A model generated the notes under the pieces. It was not told where the DNA came from and did no database searches. It was given only the letters and a program-made list of their open reading frames with translations. A program made the translations under genes and the position numbers. DNA of 64,000 nucleotides from Erodium maritimum (lineage: Eukaryota; Streptophyta; Magnoliopsida; Geraniales; Geraniaceae), in contig OY997595.1 in the NCBI GenBank assembly GCA_963921825.1, positions 69,285,879 through 69,349,878 of the forward strand, written 5' to 3'. Numbering within the stretch: position 1 is the stretch's first letter; each line of letters begins with the position of its first letter. Below, piece after piece: positions 1-9,901 of this stretch.

Positions 1-286
1 CGACGTCAATTTTTCATCTATTTTTGGACTGAAAATGGTCATGTGACCCTGCTTTTTCTAAAAATAATAATACCTAAACTACCCTTTACCTCCCTCTCCT
101 ACCTACTTCATTTTTAAAATCCTAAACAACCCTTTTCTGATGTCGCGTTGTTTAAGGTTTTAATGAAAATGAAGTGGGTAAGAGAGGGAGGTAAAGGGTA
201 GTTTAGGTATTTTTTTAGAAAAAGTAGGGTCATGTACTTCACACATGACCATTTTCCATCCAAAAGTGGATGAAAAATTGACACCG
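1..286. mobile_element. Foldback (near-palindromic) MITE-like repeat
   Basis: The left arm (about 1-130) is repeated as its reverse complement in 160-286. Both outer ends read GTCAATTTTTCATC inwards, and the arms share blocks such as the run around CTAAACTACCCTTTACCTCC. The centre (about 130-160) is a short loop. There is no coding capacity. The left end is at the window edge, so a target duplication cannot be checked. The termini differ from the GGGWAAA foldbacks elsewhere in the window, so this is a separate family; it could be a MULE- or Tc1-type MITE. Confidence 0.75.
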
Positions 287-316
287 AGTATTCTAGAGTA
301 GTGAAGTCCCACAAAA

Positions 317-360
317 AATAGTTAGGGAAGTGAGATGAAAATCAATAATAGTTAGGGTAG
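317..360 (+). repeat. Tandem target motif and 5' target-site duplication of LINE 361-5722
   Basis: The host carries two copies of AATAGTTAGGGWAG (317-330 and 347-360). The 17 bases 344-360 are repeated exactly at 5723-5739, directly after the LINE tail, so they are the likely target duplication. The first copy (317-340) also matches 5726-5749 with one mismatch. This is explained if the LINE landed in a short pre-existing tandem repeat. Confidence 0.75.
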
Positions 361-374
361 ATACCATATGGACT

Positions 375-1664
375 TTGTTAAAAAAAATGAGTGAGAGAGA
401 GTCTGAGAGAGGGTCTGAGAAAACACGGCCAAAGGCCTCCGCCGTGTCTGAGACCAAGCCGCGCCACTCGTACAAGGATGTGGTTTCGACTGGTTCCGCT
501 CAGCGTATGGAAGAGGGCGGTTCTTCTCCAGCTGGGGTCAAAGTTTTCGTCTCCAATTTGCCCTATGGAACCACCGAAGACTGGTTTCACTCCTTCTTTG
601 GGAGCTGTGGGAAAATTGAGAAATCAGTATTGGTTAAAAGACCCAATCTGAGAGGTAGATACTTCAGTTTTCTGTACGCAATCTCTAGGGCAGAAGCCAT
701 GAAGATTGTTAATCGAGCCAACGACTCGAAGGTAAAGGGGCATTTTCTCCTGGTGGCGCTAGCGTGGGATTCTGCTCCTGGTCGTGAAAGGAAAAGGATA
801 TGGAGGCAAGTTACATCTCCCGTTTCTACCATGGCCTCAGGACCGATTTGCGAAGACAAGACCCGGAGGGATTGGATTAATTCTAGCGTCGTGGGGATCA
901 ATCTCACCCCTTTGTCTCGCTCTCAACTTTTGCAGGCCTTCACTGAGAATGGAGCCAAAGGCATGGAACTCCGGCATATCAGGGGTGGAGCTTTTCTGAT
1001 TAATTGTTCGGATACGATTTTTAGTTCAATGTTGCATGAGACAGGTTGGAAATGGATCGAATCTCGGTTTAAGATTATCCATTATTCAGGTGATATAGTT
1101 CTCAAAGGGGGGACCTGGAATTGGTTCCGAATCAACGATATCCCATGGCATGGTTGTGTGGATTCTATCATATCGTCTTTTTTGCAGAAATTGGGTATTG
1201 TTGTTTGGTTATCTTTTGATGCCAATATTGATGAGGAATTGTTTTCCTCGGCCACAGTACTATTATCCACAAAGGATCAGCTAGACCTTGGTAAAAGAGA
1301 TCTGGTAATCGGAGAAGGTACTTTTCAAGTTGAAATTATTGCAGCAGAAACACCAGATTTTCCGGTCGACGTCTTTGACGATCCTTCTCCGGTGAAGGCA
1401 ACTACCCATCCGTTTTCCACGGAATCAGATCAGGCTCTTCAATTTCAATTCAATGATTCCCGGGAAGAAGGGGAGATTGATAGCCCAATTAACTCGGGTA
1501 ATCAATTAATCCCAATTACTTCTGATTTGGCTGATCCACCGAAGATTCTGGACAATTTGAACACAAAGTGCGTGACTATTAGAGACAGAAAGAAATCTCC
1601 GGCTAAATTTACTCCAGTACGTATTTATAATACTCGTTCACACACGCGTTCAGTGGAAAAGTAA
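375..1664 (+). CDS. LINE ORF1 protein with N-terminal RRM
   Basis: An open frame of 429 codons. Residues 55-125 form an RNA-recognition motif: VKVFVSNLPYG is the RNP2-like strand, and the RNP1-like segment is degenerate (GRYFSFLYAIS). A central region around residues 180-310, containing WNWFRINDIPWHGC, is typical of plant LINE ORF1 proteins. The C-terminus is acidic, then basic. The family binds the element's own RNA and forms the retrotransposition particle. The ATG at 375 sits 14 bases inside the element. The frame has no stop, unlike ORF2 downstream, so ORF1 may still be translatable. I see no CCHC knuckle. Confidence 0.85.
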   Translation: MLKKMSERESERGSEKTRPKASAVSETKPRHSYKDVVSTGSAQRMEEGGSSPAGVKVFVSNLPYGTTEDWFHSFFGSCGKIEKSVLVKRPNLRGRYFSFLYAISRAEAMKIVNRANDSKVKGHFLLVALAWDSAPGRERKRIWRQVTSPVSTMASGPICEDKTRRDWINSSVVGINLTPLSRSQLLQAFTENGAKGMELRHIRGGAFLINCSDTIFSSMLHETGWKWIESRFKIIHYSGDIVLKGGTWNWFRINDIPWHGCVDSIISSFLQKLGIVVWLSFDANIDEELFSSATVLLSTKDQLDLGKRDLVIGEGTFQVEIIAAETPDFPVDVFDDPSPVKATTHPFSTESDQALQFQFNDSREEGEIDSPINSGNQLIPITSDLADPPKILDNLNTKCVTIRDRKKSPAKFTPVRIYNTRSHTRSVEK

Positions 1665-1904
1665 TGCTCAGGAGATATCTCGGTCAACCAAATTCGAATT
1701 TTATCAAAACTTGCCCCAAAAGTCAGTGATCGTGCTATTATCTCGGGTCAACAATTTCTACAACAGCTTAATAGCTTTGATATTGGTTCTTCGTCCTGTA
1801 TTTGTCATGTGGATCCCTCCCATTCTGATGATGATGAATGGACGGAGAGTGACTCACTTGTAGGCACTGAAGAGGGTGCCGGCGCCGTGTCCCATTTATG
1901 AAAT

Positions 1905-2843
1905 ATGAAAGTCCTCTCATGGAATGTGAGAGGACTTAACTCACCTCAGAAACGTCACAGTCTGAGGGAGTTGGTGTTTAAGGTGAAACCGGATTTCGTT
2001 ATGCTGCAAGAAGTAAAATGGCAGAAGATAGATTACACCCTGTTGCGTAGTTGTGGTTTAAATGGTGGCTGGCTCTGTGAACTCTTACCAGCAGTGGGAA
2101 GTGCAGGAGGTATAATGTGTTTGTGCAAATCTGATCTTTTTGCTATGAAGTCTTGTGAACCGGTCGACTCTTCACTAGTTGGGCACGACCGGTACGTACC
2201 TGATAATTCTCCTATCTCCTACATTAATGTTTATGCTCCACGATCTATTACTGGCAGGAAATCTTTGTGGGATCGTTTGCTTGATGTCATCCCCCTTTTA
2301 CCTTCTCGCTTAGTAGTTGGAGGAGATTTCAATGCTGTGTTAAATGAAACAGAGAGAAGGAATTGTAGTTCCTCCCGTGTTGATATCCGAAAATTTTCAG
2401 AATTTCTCTCTAGATCGGGTCTTGTTGATTTACCTCTAGTGGGATCAGTGTTTACTTGGTATGGGCACTCTTCTAAGGCCTCTCGTCTCGATCGCCTCCT
2501 TGTCTCCCCCGATTTTATGGGCGACTTTGGCCCTATGAAACAGACAAGTTTTCCTCGAGATCTATCTGACCATCGTCCTATAATGGTTTCAGAGGATTCA
2601 GTGAACTGGGGTCCTAGACCCATAAAATTCCTCAACGTGTGGGTAAAGCATACAGATTTTCTACCAACTGTAACTCGTCTCTGGAACTCTTATCCTTCTT
2701 TCGAATCCGCTAGCTTCACTCTGTGGTCCAAGCTGAAGGCTCTGAGACATGATCTTCAGGTTTGGAACAAAGAAGTTTTCGGAATTGTTGAAACAGAGAT
2801 TGAAAGGTTGAGGGCGAACATTGATGGTTTTGATAAGCTTTAG
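1905..2843 (+). pseudogene. LINE ORF2, endonuclease domain (5' part, truncated by a stop)
   Basis: This is the apurinic/apyrimidinic-type endonuclease that nicks target DNA for target-primed reverse transcription. Signatures run in order: LSWNVRGLN (metal-site Asn, residues 4-12), LQEVKW (catalytic Glu), GGDFNAVL (Asp/Asn pair) and SDHRPI (catalytic His). All key residues are present. The frame ends at a TAG after DKL, where related proteins continue with Gln (a CAG to TAG change would explain it). The spacer 1665-1904 between ORF1 and ORF2 holds only broken ORF1-like frame. Confidence 0.85.
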
Positions 2844-2966
2844 GAGACCCGCGATCTAAGTGAAAGAGAGAAACATGATCGCTCTTGGTTCAGTGCTCTT
2901 CTTATCTTGAAGCGCAAGCAACTGGCAAAACTTTGGAGACAGAAGGCCCGAGCTGCTTGGTTCAAA

Positions 2967-2980
2967 GGGGGGGGGGGGGG
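2967..2980 (+). repeat. G14 homopolymer at a LINE ORF2 frameshift
   Basis: Fourteen consecutive G lie between the codons for WFK and DRCSRYFH. The frame on either side is restored only if seven G are counted, so the tract carries seven extra bases. It may be a real slippage expansion or a sequencing artefact. Confidence 0.85.
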
Positions 2981-3066
2981 ATAGATGCTCTCGTTATTTT
3001 CACCGGGTAGCAAATTTCAGAGCACATAGGAATCGAGTTCGACGATTCCGTCTTCCAATTGGTTTT

Positions 3067-5025
3067 GTGGACAGTCCTGACGAGATGAAGGAGGCGGCTG
3101 CTATGCATTTTGAGCAGCGCTTTTCTCCTTCGTCAAGTCCTCATATTCCGATGCCCATTTTACCATTTTCCACACTCACGCATATTCAGGCCACTGATTT
3201 GGAAGTGGGGTTCTCTTTGGAAGAAATTAAGGCTGCAGTGGACGCCTGTGGGAGTGAAAAATCGCCAGGACCAGATGGCTTTTCCATGAAGTTCTATAAG
3301 ATTGCATGGCCAATTATCCAGGGTGAGCTGAAGCGCTTTTTGGACGAATTGCATGACAATGGTCACTTGGGTAAAGGTATTAATTCTACCCTAGTAACTT
3401 TGATTCCAAAGCATGATCACGCTGAACTGCTTAGTGATTTCCGTCCAATAAGTTTAATATCAGGGCCTTATAAATTTTTGGCTAAACTCCTGACTACTCG
3501 TTTAAAGCTGGTAATTGCTGGCCTCATTAGCGATACACAAAGTGGGTTTATAGCAGGTCGAAAATTGGTGGACGGTGTGTTAATAGCTTCGGAAGTTATC
3601 CATTTGATAAAGAAGTCGAAAATTGAATCTGTTTTGATCAAACTCGATTTCGAGAAGGCGTATGACAAGCTACTCTGGGTTTATATCGATGAAGTTCTTG
3701 CCCAAATGAACTTTGGGTTATTGTGGAGGCGGTGGATGCAAGGCCTATTCCGAGCTCATTTATCTGTGATGGTGAATGGAGTTCCGGGACGGGATTTTCA
3801 GATGCATAATGGTATAAGGCAAGGATGCCCGTTATCCCCCTTTCTCTTTTTAATCGCTACTGAAGGGTTACATAGATTATTGGAATTCGGGAAGGAACAT
3901 TCTTTATTTCGGGGGGTTGATATCCGGCCTGGTTTGTCAATTTCACATCTTCAATTTGCGGACGACACTCTATTGTTTGTGAGAGGGGATCTGGACGAGA
4001 TTGCTAGAGTGAAGACCTTGTTGTTATCCTTTCAGAACATTTCTGGGTTACAGGTCAATTTCGCCAAGTCTAAAGCTATTATTTTAAACAACTCTCGGCT
4101 GAATTCCTCCCAAGTAGAGACGTGTTTGGGGTGTTCCTCAGGATCGCTACTAATGCCTTATCTCGGTTTTAGTTTGGGAGCTTCGCCTAAACGTGTTACG
4201 ACTTGGGACCCGATTGTCCGTAAATTCAGAGCTGCTCTAGCTCTTTGGAGGACAAAATACCTTACCACTGCTGGTCGGGTGGTGCTAATCCAGAGCACAC
4301 TGTCAGGCTTACCACTCTTCTTTATGTCGCTACTGAAAGCCCCCAAGACAGTGATTCGTGTTTTGGAGAGTTGTCAGAGAAACTTCTTGTGGCAATCCTA
4401 TGGGACGGGTAAGGTATTTCCCAAAGTTAAGTGGGAGCAGGTTTGTCGACCAAAAGACAAAGGTGGGTTGGGATTAAGACGCCTTGAGGATATGAACAAT
4501 GCCCTTCTTGCAAAGTGGTATTGGAAATTTGCCTCAGATCCTAACTCATTATGGAAACAAATCATATGCTCAGTGATGGGTTGGGAGTGCTCGGAGTGGG
4601 ACTTGACAAAGGTCGATCGAAGGGGTAGCTCTTTTATTTTTAAACACATATTGTCTCTCGCATCGGTTCCAAATTTTGGTGCTCTGTTTGGTAATCAAGG
4701 AATGTTGTGGAGAATAGGTGATGGAGCTAAGGTCCGTTTTTGGGACGATCCATGGCTCGGATCAGTGGCATTAAAAGTTCGGTTTCCCTTGTTTTATGCT
4801 GCAGTACAAAATCGATCAGCCATGGTTTGTGATTATTGGGTGAACAACGGGTGGACAATTCCACCTCGTCGTACCCTGTGGGATTGGGAACGGGCTGAAA
4901 GGTCGACACTCTTTGAATTGTTGGCTCGTGTCCGGCTAGCAGAAGGCGTAGCATATAAAATTACTTGGACCAGGCGTGCGAAAGGCTTTTTCTGTTGCAG
5001 AATGTTACACTTTGTTATCAGGTGA
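3067..5025 (+). pseudogene. LINE ORF2, reverse transcriptase domain
   Basis: A reverse transcriptase of the L1 clade, 652 codons. Motifs in order: SPGPDGFSMKFYK, SGFIAGRKLVDG, LDFEKAYDKL (first catalytic Asp), GIRQGCPLSPFLF, and LQFADDTLLFV (the FADD active site). The part after about residue 330, with GGLGLRRLEDMNNALLAKW, is the usual connector after the fingers-palm region. It is separated from the endonuclease by the G tract and a stop, and from the C-terminus by a frameshift near 5000, so no full ORF2 can be made. Confidence 0.9.
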
Positions 5026-5470
5026 TGCTTTGAAGCCCAAGGTGGAGTGGGCGTCCTGCCTTTGGATTAAGCACAGCCCGCCAAAATTCTCTGTCCTGGT
5101 TTGGTTAGCAGCACACTCAGCGCTTCCCACGGCTGTGTTTCTTGAAGCTCGTGGTGTTCGCATCCCTCTTGCCAATATGTTTTGTCGAATGTGTCTGAGG
5201 AAGATGGAGGACTCAGATCACATCTTGCTTCATTGTGAGATATCATCTTTCGTATGTCACTTGGTTTATGACTGGTGGGGAGTCTGTTGGGTGTCTCCTA
5301 AGGCTTTTAGTGACGTTTTATTGGCTTGGAAGGGTCTCGGCCCTACTTGGTGGTGGAAGTATTGGGTGAAAGTGGGTTATGTGGTGGTGTGGCAACTTTG
5401 GACTCTCCGGAATGGCATGGTTTTTAATCAAGTCATGGAAAGCTCTCTTGTGGTCTTGGGCCAGATCTAA
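4976..5470 (+). pseudogene. LINE ORF2, C-terminal zinc-binding (zf-RVT) region
   Basis: This continues the reverse transcriptase in a neighbouring frame. It shows the plant LINE zf-RVT pattern: WIKHSPPKFSVLVWLA, then CRMC with KMEDSDHILLHC, followed by tryptophan-rich sequence. The function of this region in the family is probably RNA or DNA binding. There is no RNase H domain after it, unlike the LINE at 26326-30863. The 250 bases that follow to 5722 are 3' UTR. Confidence 0.8.
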
Positions 5471-5722
5471 AATCATTCCTTCGGTATTCTGTGGCAATCG
5501 GGTCTTATTCGAAGTGATCGGTCGTTCTCAAATCGGCAGGTTTCTCCCCAGGATTGTTTTAGGAAAAAGCCACGTCGGCCTTAGTCCTTGGTGTTTTGCT
5601 TTGTAAGGGACTTCTCCCCTTTTTCCTCCGTTTAGGAGCGTTTTTTGTAACCGTTTTACTTTTTGCATCCTCCACCTTGGAGGATGTATTGATAATAAAA
5701 TTTTAGCGCCTATCAAAAATAA

Positions 5723-5750
5723 AATAATAGTTAGGGTAGTGAGATGAAAT
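5723..5750 (+). repeat. 3' target-site duplication of LINE 361-5722
   Basis: Bases 5723-5739 repeat 344-360 exactly, and 5726-5749 match 317-340 with one mismatch. This marks the end of the LINE. Confidence 0.75.
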
Positions 5751-5955
5751 TAACCCTTAAAAGTTTAATACTTTCGCTTGATTATGTTTCATCAAATAGT
5801 AACGAATCTTTAGTTTTATAGGGTATTTTTTCATCTGACAACTTAAACGACTTCTTATTTAATTTTATGGGCCCATTTCTGATGTGAGACCTTAAGCGAT
5901 TGCTTAACTCGCTTAAAGTTTACGTCGACCCTGAATACCATTATGTTCTCAATTT
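5750..5955. other. Host-like sequence with an exon-like scrap and a target duplication
   Basis: About 200 bases of AT-rich sequence. On the minus strand, 5885-5925 encodes a peptide-like run FKRVKQSLKV that nearly matches FKRVKQPLKV at 63405-63436 on the plus strand. The 15 bases 5941-5955 (TTATGTTCTCAATTT) are repeated at 7611-7625 and flank the next element. Nothing else is recognisable. Confidence 0.5.
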
Positions 5956-7610
5956 TTTTTTTGATACGCGAAAAATTTATTAAGCATAAATTTTACAAAA
6001 AGTAAAACAGAGCAAGAAAACGATCCTCCGAAAGGATGTTTTCCCAAACCAAAACAGCTACATAGAGCTAAAAAGAAAATAAAAAAATACAAGCCCAAGC
6101 AGAAGATCGACAAGAGAACAATGTCAGCCTGCTTGACTAATTTCTACCCGAATTGAGACACAAAAATCGGTTGGAAACCGAAATAGGCTCTTCCTCAGGG
6201 CAATCGGCTTCCTTTCTATCCTTAACTACCTCCTCAAGACTCTGAGATGTGACCACATAATTTAAATGTACGACCGCCAAAGCACTACCGGCTTTTTTCC
6301 TGACTTTCGTGCTGTAACTCCAATTACCTGAGCTATCCTTCTTAGCAATGTCAATCACGTAGCTACCCGAACTACCTCCGTTATCAGCCGAGGTTCTAGC
6401 CCTTGTCTGATAATAAACCGTTGGAGGAACCAACTTCTTTGAGTCGGCCTTCTTGGGACGACCACGTTTTTTCGGTTGATCTAAAATGGTGCTTCGAATC
6501 GTAGTAATTGGCTTCGGGTGTGTAAGGAGGACCTCCTTCCACGGACTACTTTGGTGTTCCCCAACAAGGTCGCAGGCTACGTCGACATTCGAAACCCGAG
6601 TTTCAACACCCTCGCCTGACTCCGACGGAGAGAAACCAAAACTGCCCCCAAGAAACTAGGCTTCAGGCACTGGATCCAAACCAGGGCCCAACTTACTGGC
6701 CTGCACTCCAGTAACACCTGAAGCCTGTTGGGCCTTTTCCTTCTACGCTTGGGCTTCACTAAACTTGATGCCCAAAACGACACCCATCCCTGCGTTTGAT
6801 TCATCTTCCTCGCGCGCCGCTTCTTTCCCAATTTGAGTCGCCGAATCTGGAAACAAATCAACTACCAGATCTGCCTCCATCACTATTGAAACCGGATCCA
6901 CCTCAATCACTTTTGAAACGATACAATCCCTCGAATCAAGGGATTCCGGAATTTGCTGCGAGACGGAAGGAGCTTTGGATGGACCGTACTCTGTACCAAA
7001 GGTCATCGCCGGAACCACTACCGGACGACGAGCCAACGCAACAAAAAGGACATAACCGTTGATCTTGTATCCATTGAAGGTCTTCACAGCCATTTCTACA
7101 GCTTCTGAGGTCGAAAACGAAACGAAACCGAAACGTTTGTTGCCCCTGTTCAAGCGTTTCAGAACAGAGCAACCATCTATACCGCCGAAAGCACCAAACG
7201 TGCGACGAACCCAGTCCTCAAAAGTTTCAAAAGGTAAATTACGGATGTAAACTTCATTAGGGATCACCTGGATGAGATCACCCTCCTGTGCAGTCGCCTT
7301 TGTAGTCGCCGGATTCCGATGTGGAGTAGACGCCCCACCTACACCTGAAGCAGCCTTCTTCTTCAACGTAGACTACATCAGGCCCTAACGAGCCTTTGAT
7401 GTTCCAACTACTCCCCTTTTCTCCACAGGTTCTGCAGCAACAGAGCCGGACATCTCCGCCGAATTTGCTACACCCATGGATCCAGTTTTGCCTCCGATAG
7501 CCTTCTTTGTCTTCGGTTTGGCATCGTTCTTCTCTTTAGATGACTTCGGTTTGGCAGAACTAACCCCCTTCTTGCAACCATCCAAAGCTTTACGTGATGC
7601 CTTACCAGAT
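5956..7610 (-). mobile_element. LINE derivative carrying only an ORF1-type gene
   Basis: A minus-strand retroinsertion, 1.65 kb, flanked by a perfect 15-bp duplication (5941-5955 and 7611-7625). Its 3' end, read on the minus strand, is AATAAATTTTTCGCGTATC plus an A tail, resembling the tail of the LINE at 361-5722. The body contains one ORF1-type gene and a 3' UTR of about 180 bases. No endonuclease or reverse transcriptase is present. Because both ends carry the duplication, it inserted in this short form and must have used enzymes from another LINE. Confidence 0.8.
6137..7585 (-). pseudogene. RRM-containing LINE ORF1-type gene, one frame with TAG stops
   Basis: Reading the minus strand from 7585, one frame runs to the stop near 6137 with no frameshift. 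It is interrupted by four TAG codons (about 7383, 7374, 6743 and 6660). The first part is Lys/Ser-rich. An RRM follows (about 7260-7035: VYIRNLPFETFEDWVR as RNP2, KRFGFVSFS as RNP1). Then comes an acidic linker, a KKRGRPKK AT-hook-like motif near 6460, and a tail rich in Ser and Arg. The RRM is closer to consensus than that of the first LINE. The stops could come from CAG to TAG changes, but that is inference. Confidence 0.75.
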
Positions 7611-7899
7611 TTATGTTCTCAATTTCTTGTGTCACTTTAAAATTCTTATTGATTAGTAGAAGAAGTTCAAAGTTGCATTTCAGCCCCAGATTGGAATGTT
7701 CAACCCTACCATATATATAGTAGAGTCTATTTTCCCTATCTAAGCTATATCAACATGGCCAACTAGAAAACTCATCTGCTTGTCAATTCATTCTTGGTGT
7801 CAGACTCACTCGGAAATGATTGGTGTCAGAACTTTGCACTATCAGGTGTGGGCTTAGAGTCTACATCTTTATTACAGGTTACGTATGAAGGAGATAAAG
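7611..7899. other. Host-like spacer with no gene
   Basis: It begins with the second copy of the 15-bp duplication (7611-7625). The rest is AT-rich, with no frame, repeat or RNA that I can support. Confidence 0.4.
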
Positions 7900-8618
7900 T
7901 CCAGAGGCGGATTTAGGGGATTTAGGGTATGCCATGACATACCCTGCCCCGAGAAAATTATAAATAATTATAGAGCTTTTAGATATCTTCGATTTGATAT
8001 TTTACGGGCTTAAATCGGAGTTCGTGTGAAAAAGTTATGGTCATTTGAAGATCTACTGCGTGTACAACCTCATTTTAATTGAAAATGCTCTTTTTTACAC
8101 TCCAAATGTATACTACACTTTCCTAAAATCTTATTCACAATTTTTTTGTGCATTGTATTTGAAAAAAGTTAGATGTAAGACATAACAGTTTAGTAATATG
8201 CATTTATAAGTATTTATAGTTATTGATAATAAAGTAGTTTTGACTCATTTTTAAAAGAAATAATGTCTCATATTATATCATTTACGTTCTCATATACGTA
8301 GTATGATTGATTATATGTTTTCCCAGAGTGCTCTGACCATGGCGGACCAAATAATGTATGCTTGACCTTTCGACTTGCACGTCCTGTAGGGGTTCATGTA
8401 TTGTATTTTCTAGCTGAAATTCCTTCATGAAAATTGTAGATATTTGAATTTTATTCGATTTGATATATTACAAGCCCAAATCGGAGCTCATATGAGAAAA
8501 TTATGTCATTTGGAAAACCGATTAAACTCTAACACTTTTAAACCGAATTTGAATTTTTTTTATACATTTAATCATTATCGGTGGCATACCCTAAATTAAC
8601 TTTCCGGATTTGCCTATG
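7900..8618. mobile_element. hAT-like non-autonomous element
   Basis: The left end CAGAGGCGGATTTAGGGG (7902 on) and the right end, read inwards as CATAGGCAAATCCGGAAAG, are imperfect inverted repeats. Both lead into TTTAGGGTATGCC. CAGAGGCGGA-type ends are common in plant hAT MITEs. The flanks AGATAAAG (7892-7899) and AGATAAAC (8619-8626) match at seven of eight bases, fitting the 8-bp duplication of hAT. There is no transposase. Inside, 7986-8047 and 8452-8513 are diverged direct repeats centred on AAATCGGAG. Confidence 0.65.
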
Positions 8619-8626
8619 AGATAAAC

Positions 8627-9020
8627 CTTCATATTAAACTTGTGTTCCTATTATGCTTACGAGGAAGGGATTTCCTACCATCATCCTTGCATGTTGTGAG
8701 CGTCAATCCCTCTGTTGGCTCGTTTCTTCGTCTCAGTGTCTGTGTATGACGCAAGATCATTAGGTTTCGATTTTTATGATCTTTTCTAATGTTGTGTGAC
8801 CTAAACTAAATTGCTGAGTATCACATTCGAGAAAAAGGTTGTGGCGATCGAAGAGATGATGAGTGTGCCCGCCATTCTCACGGTGTTTCCGTGTACGATC
8901 GGCTGAGTGGAGTTTGTTCGTGAAAATGACGAACAACAAGAGTTGAAGCTTATAGAACCAATGAGGAATCCAATAGTAAGATCCATAAAAATTGATTCTC
9001 TGTCTACTGTTGTTCTTTAG
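8627..9020. other. Host-like sequence, possible upstream exon
   Basis: Non-repetitive sequence before the exon-like segment at 9021. A stretch at 8830-8930 is less AT-rich and open in two frames for about 25-30 codons each, but I cannot choose a frame or splice sites. No family is recognised. Confidence 0.3.
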
Positions 9021-9161
9021 GTGAATGCTATCCTAAATTTGAAAGAATTGGTAGTTCTAGATCTCCTTGATGTCATGTTGGGTCAGAGGAGAGAAAACGA
9101 AGGTTTAGAAACCTTTGTTAAATTTACACAAGAATTGAAGTATCAATCTCCATTCTTTCAG
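9021..9161 (+). other. Exon-like segment, 47 codons, unidentified
   Basis: Preceded by a pyrimidine-rich TGTTGTTCTTTAG acceptor and followed by a GTACAT donor. The 141 bases are exactly 47 codons, open in the frame that starts VNAILNLKELVV and ends YQSPFFQ. The predicted peptide is helical and leucine-rich. The next candidate exon (9256-9321) keeps the same frame. I do not recognise the protein. No start or stop of a whole gene is visible, so this is probably a remnant. Confidence 0.4.
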
Positions 9162-9255
9162 GTACATTCAATACCATTCAAGTTCTCATTTCTTGTGTCA
9201 TTAGTAAAGAAGTTAAGGTGACATGTTATCTTTGTTCTTATATTGTGCATTTTAG

Positions 9256-9321
9256 ATCCTTTGGCTTACAAATTCATTAATGATGCACGCAATTCAACTT
9301 CTCAGCCCAAAACAACAATTG
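9256..9321 (+). other. Exon-like segment, 22 codons, unidentified
   Basis: Bounded by ATTTTAG and GTAAGG. The length is 66 bases, phase 0, joining in frame to the segment ending at 9161 across a 94-base intron-like gap. A diverged copy of part of it (AATGATGCAC onwards) occurs at 18703-18740, so the sequence belongs to a locally duplicated module. Function unknown. Confidence 0.35.
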
Positions 9322-9610
9322 GTAAGGACATCTTCTCTAAATTGTGATAAACCATGTAGGTATTATCAGCCTAGTAGTTGATATGCTTTCATCCTTTTGT
9401 TTTTATTTTTGTTATAGGTTTATGTTTTCCATGTTTGATTATTATTTTTCTCATCACTCGTTCACCCAAACTATTTGATACAACTTTTTTCACATGTTAA
9501 TTTTAAGAAATAATTTGAGCGAGTGAATAGTGAGTAAAAAATGTTGTGATGAATTATAACAATAAATAGTTAGTACATGAAAATTAATATGAACATAGCT
9601 CATATAGAAT
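9322..9610. repeat. Host-like module shared with 18720-18860
   Basis: The stretch around GAATAGTGAGTAAAAAATGTTGTG (9525-9548) recurs at 18770-18793, and the flanking text is similar for roughly 100 bases. It is part of a duplicated block that ends in SINE-like heads. No coding sequence is seen. Confidence 0.5.
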
Positions 9611-9700
9611 TTCTAGCGTAGTTTGTCTGGAAGACTTTTATTTCTAAATGATACCAGGTTTCGAATCACATCGAAGTTTAATTTTTATTTTTATAGTGTC
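9611..9700 (+). repeat. tRNA-derived SINE-like head
   Basis: TAGCGTAGTTTGTCTGG resembles a pol III A box, and AGGTTTCGAATCAC about 40 bases later resembles a B box; an AT-rich body follows. The same unit, split by a copia cluster, lies at 18855-18946 plus 26238-26265. It is too diverged to be a tRNA gene. Confidence 0.5.
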
Positions 9701-9747
9701 TTTTACTAAATAGAACACTTCATATATAATGTCTTATCATAAAATGT

Positions 9748-9850
9748 TATTGGTGTAGTTGGTGAAAAGTATTCATTCATTCAAAGATACCTAGTTTCGA
9801 GTCTTTGTGAATTCTTACTTTTAATACCTAGTTTTGAGTCTGTGAATTCT
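9748..9850 (+). repeat. Second SINE-like head with a short internal duplication
   Basis: GGTGTAGTTGGTGAAAAG (A-box-like) is followed by CTAGTTTCGAGTCTTTG (B-box-like). The B-box segment is duplicated 33 bases on as CTAGTTTTGAGTCTGTG. The closest relative in the window is 62990-63068. Confidence 0.45.
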
Positions 9851-9901
9851 TATTTTATTTTCTTTATTCTTTCCCAAAATAGAGAAAAGAAGTAAAACTA
9901 C

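Larger units (their letters stand above)
361..5722 (+). mobile_element. L1-type LINE, nearly full length, disabled
   Basis: A non-LTR retrotransposon in the plant L1 style: an RRM-containing ORF1 (375-1664), then ORF2 with APE-type endonuclease, reverse transcriptase and a C-terminal zinc-finger region, and a 3' UTR ending in ATCAAAAATAAA. A 17-bp direct repeat flanks it (344-360 and 5723-5739). ORF2 is broken by an in-frame TAG near 2841, an overlong G tract at 2967-2980 and a frameshift near 5000. The short tail resembles that of the minus-strand element at 5956-7610. Confidence 0.9.
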
